Shown here in pieces: positions 60,951 to 64,000 of a stretch of 64,000 nucleotides of DNA. The notes under the pieces are model-generated. The model was given only the letters and a program-made list of their open reading frames with translations. It made no database searches and was not told the origin of the DNA. Source of the DNA: Clytia hemisphaerica. Its lineage: Eukaryota > Cnidaria > Hydrozoa > Leptothecata > Clytiidae. The position numbers and the translations under genes are program-made. Location: contig CACVBU010000638.1 of NCBI GenBank assembly GCA_902728285.1, positions 248,001-312,000 of the forward strand, given 5' to 3'. Position 1 is the first letter of the stretch. Each line of letters starts with the position of its first letter.

Positions 60951-61399
60951 TTTTTTGTTAAAGGTGTGTTAATTGCTTCCTAAGTTATTGAAAAAATCTA
61001 CTTTATAAATTTATGGCTCATTTGAAAGAGACCTAACTCCCTAAAATACTTCTGATAAACCCTCAGAAAACACATTGTTCTCTTATGTAACGAGCATGTT
61101 TTAAAGTCCCTTTCATTTTAAATGGCTGATTTTCGAAAAGGTATTGTCAAATATGCAAGGTCAATTTATTAACGTTTGACCAAAAGTTCTAAATATTTCT
61201 AAGAAATTTGAAAATATTACCGTTATATAAACATTGATTTCTAATCAACTTCAGTCGAATTGTCATTACTAAAAATTCTAAAATTATAATATTTCCTTAT
61301 AGCCTAAATGTGCTTAAATTATAAAATTTGGAATAAAAAAATCAAAAGCAGGAAAGAAAAACTCAAAAACAAGAAAGAAAGAATGCTAAAGTAACGAGC
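60951..61399. other. Non-coding stretch, nothing recognised
   Basis: AT-rich sequence without ORF or definable repeat. Confidence 0.5.
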
Positions 61400-61673
61400 T
61401 CTTCCAGAAAATGTCCGTACATGGGGGTGGAGGATATATTGTCCAGGGGTAGCGAAAAATCATCCAAATTTGGGTTGTCCGGGGGTAAATTTGCTCTGTC
61501 CGGGTGCAATTTGGGTTGTCCGGGGGGGGGGGGGGGGGGTCAACTGATGCTTGTCCGGGGGGGGGGGGGGTAAACCCGTTGTCCGGGGGGCCAAAAGTCA
61601 CTTTGTCCGGGGGGTAAATCACTGAAAATTGTTTTATCCTCCACCCCCCCCCCATATTCAAATTTTTTATGGA
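61400..61673. mobile_element. TIR element with TGTCCGGGGGG phrase (same family as 22,614)
   Basis: The left arm has CCAGAAAATGTCCGTACATG then GGGGTGGAGGATA. The right arm inverted has CCATAAAAAATTTG, then GGGGGTGGAGGATA. The phrase TTGTCCGGGGGTAAA (G runs of 3 to 17) occurs about eight times. Reverse-complemented it is TTTACCCCCGGACAA, close to the TTTACCCCCTGGAAA phrase of the 22,614 element. Long G runs may be inexactly assembled. Confidence 0.7.
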
Positions 61674-62265
61674 AAAGCCCAATACAGTTAAAATGCTAGA
61701 TAATGATATGGATGATATGGGTTGGAGATATTTTGATGTACTGTAATTATTATAATTTCACGGTCGACTGAATCATGGGTAATCAGGACTCCCGTTAGAT
61801 GGATTGGAAACCCTTTAAAATTTAAGACCAGCAAAAAGTCTGTGTTAGAGCGCGGTGGTCTTGATGGGTAAATACCCATGATTCATTTCGACCGTACAAT
61901 GGCCTAAGTGAAGGAAAAGATTTCATCGTGACAAACTATGCAGCTGATGATTTAATCTTACTTACCGCTCTTGATTGCTATTTACAAAAAATGCGAGTTA
62001 AAAAATGTATAAGGTTATATCTAGAATATTTTGCGATTCTTCTTTTCTACCCTACCATTCTACTGCAACACTCTAATTTCCAGATGTTGTGACTTTCATT
62101 GCGAATTAATTGAAGCAATATACCTGAAAATACAGAGAAAGAAGAAAAATCACGTAGAATGGCATCTAAGCGCCCTGAAGTGTGTATAACATATGTAAAA
62201 AACTTTAAATTGACACAAAAACGTTGAAGGTGAAACAATCTAAAATGCTATCTAATATTCAAGTA

Positions 62266-62434
62266 CAGTCGATTCACCATAATTCGAGCCTCTATTACTC
62301 GAATGTCTCCTTATCTCGAACGAGTTTTCTGATCCCTTCAGTTAACAATGCCTCGTAAACCTTACTCCATAACTCGATATTTTCTTAACTCCAACAGACT
62401 TGTGTTCACAGTGCGAGTTATAGAGGCTCAACCG
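62266..62434. mobile_element. pogo/Tigger-like MITE, 169 bp
   Basis: TA-flanked (62,264-62,265 and 62,435-62,436). It starts CAGTCGATTCACC and ends GAGGCTCAACCG. The interior carries ACTCGAA, TCTCGAACGAG and GCGAGTTATAG like the other two copies. Confidence 0.75.
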
Positions 62435-62436
62435 TA

Positions 62437-64000
62437 CAAGCTTTGTATTACTTAACTCAGATTTAAGATTCATCCACACGTTCACCTCAGAGCGCATTCT
62501 CGATTCACAAGTTTTTTGTACACAAATGAGCTAAGTCCAAAACCGCTATGTGAACACAGACAGTAGAACGTCTTCTATCCTGACGTCACAAGCAATCCAA
62601 TGACCAGCCTCCTCCTCGTGTATCCCAGGCTTTATTTACGCTACTTATGGACGCCAGAGAATATTATCTAGCGCTATCAGTAAGCATCAAAAAGCTGATA
62701 ATACGCAGGAAACGATGTTGTCCACTGACAACTGAACTTCGAATAAGGACTGTCGTGAACATGCGCGATAAAATAACAACAAAATCTTATTGGAATCATC
62801 TAAGAACGCAATATAATTTTCTATTCAATTAATCAATAGTGTAAGGGAACAAGACAGATTGAAATAACAGTCTTAGTCTTAGATACTTCACATGCTGCAG
62901 TGGTGAGTAAAAAAGTCCTAAATAGCACAGATATTGACCAAAAGTTTACTCTCAAAATATTTCTGACTTATAAAGGACAAGAATAATGGACCTTCTGTCA
63001 GTCAATTCTAAATGCCTTATTCTAAAGAAAGTATAAAAAATTCAACATTTCAAAATTTCATTCATGCAATAGCAACAACAGCATCAAAAAACCTCAAAAG
63101 GGACCCTGACAGTTTGTAAAGAAGCATCGCATGAAGCATGGTCAAATCTAATGTAAGCGCCCTTAATTCTCTTATCAAGCCATTATATAACGATCAGAAC
63201 ATTCTTAAATGTATCATAGCTTTTCAGAAAGAACACCATAATCCCTTAAAAACTAACAAGAAAATATTTCACATCTCTTTAAGCCCCGTTAACTCTAACT
63301 TGACACGATAAGAAAATAACTTTCTAGAAATGCTCATAAATCAAAACGTGTCATCGCGTTAGTTAGATAAACTTCTCTCGACACATGTGTAGTGTGAGTA
63401 GACAAGGAAGGATTTTGTTTCGTAAAATAACAACAACAGCTCTGTCCGAATGGTGTGTCCACTGTCTGAACTTTGATCACATACCAGAGAATGATAACAC
63501 CAGATTTCTCTTTTTGCTTTCTGTCTTGTCATTCACCAATTTTCATTTCACTATATGACTCATGACACAGTTACTACATCAAATTCATTCACATTACAAA
63601 ATTTCGACATGTTTTACAAATAGACAGACATTTCTTATAAAAAAACGTGTCCAGCTTGTTTTTTTGAATGTCATGCTATTTAAGCATGTATTGGTCTGTG
63701 GTGTCTTAAATAATACCCACTGCTTTTGACAGCTGAGAATATTTAAGTGTGTGGGTTTGCTAAGGGCCTACATGTTATAATTTCAGTAAAAATGGCATAC
63801 ATGCAGACCTAAAACCGTGCCAATACAAACGGAGGTTAAAAAAGCATATATAATTAACGTTCAAAGAGGGCTCCTATAACTCTTACTTTGACATGTGCGC
63901 ATGTGCGTTGATTTTGGCACAATTTTTAAGCGTTGAAATAGATCGAACCCTAATATTGATCGATTCTACTGTGTTTTTGATATTTTTTGGCAATCGCATA
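62437..64000. other. Right edge of window, no gene seen
   Basis: AT-rich. A 42 bp stretch near 62,617-62,660 (CTTTATTTACGCTACTTATG) is repeated in inverse orientation near 40,770-40,812. Otherwise nothing recognised. Confidence 0.45.

Noticed and set aside
61386..61682. Proline-rich ORF with repeated PPDN
   Set aside because: It is the translation of the C/G-run phrase array of a TIR element, not a protein gene.

Overview
This is a eukaryotic, almost certainly invertebrate-animal, nuclear window. It is AT-rich, with GT-AG introns, large introns full of repeats, one tRNA-derived SINE, and non-autonomous relatives of pogo/Tigger, piggyBac, Mutator and probably hAT transposons. The genes are animal genes: mitochondrial RNA polymerase, a cGAS/Mab-21-type nucleotidyltransferase, a secreted chitin-binding-type protein, a class C G-protein-coupled receptor and a GPCPD1-like phosphodiesterase. 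I cannot place the phylum; a non-bilaterian or another soft-bodied aquatic invertebrate would fit.

Layout. Bases 1-8.4 kb have no convincing gene: small palindromic or terminal-inverted-repeat (TIR) elements, a decayed transposon with about 0.3 kb TIRs, and a broken LINE reverse-transcriptase end. Two possible exons of an unknown gene (8,396-8,639) abut a single N. Right after the N begins a 13.6 kb satellite, about 77 copies of a 175 bp unit (8,641-22,209). Each unit is itself a nested imperfect hairpin. POLRMT then runs on the + strand from 23,719 to its stop at 45,881. Fourteen exons were traced with every splice phase agreeing; the N-terminal exons were not found. Two complete minus-strand genes sit inside POLRMT introns: a zinc-finger cGAS-like receptor (25,280-27,912) and a secreted CBM14 (peritrophin-A) protein (33,181-38,797). 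The second has a 4.2 kb foldback transposon in its own intron. Right of POLRMT, all genes are on the minus strand: a small secreted protein of unknown family (48,306-48,947), an intronless class C GPCR (50,752-52,956), and a GPCPD1-like gene (about 54,313-59,952). The last 4 kb hold only small mobile elements.

No operon-like cooperation is expected. POLRMT transcribes mitochondrial DNA. The cGAS-like protein is probably an innate nucleic-acid sensor. The CBM14 protein and the small secreted protein act outside the cell, the GPCR at the plasma membrane, and GPCPD1 in glycerophosphocholine breakdown.

The two least ordinary things are: (1) a C2H2 zinc finger joined to a catalytically intact cGAS-like domain, encoded antisense in a POLRMT intron; and (2) the hairpin satellite. 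A third pattern recurs throughout: short TIR elements whose interior is built from irregularly spaced copies of one short, element-specific phrase.
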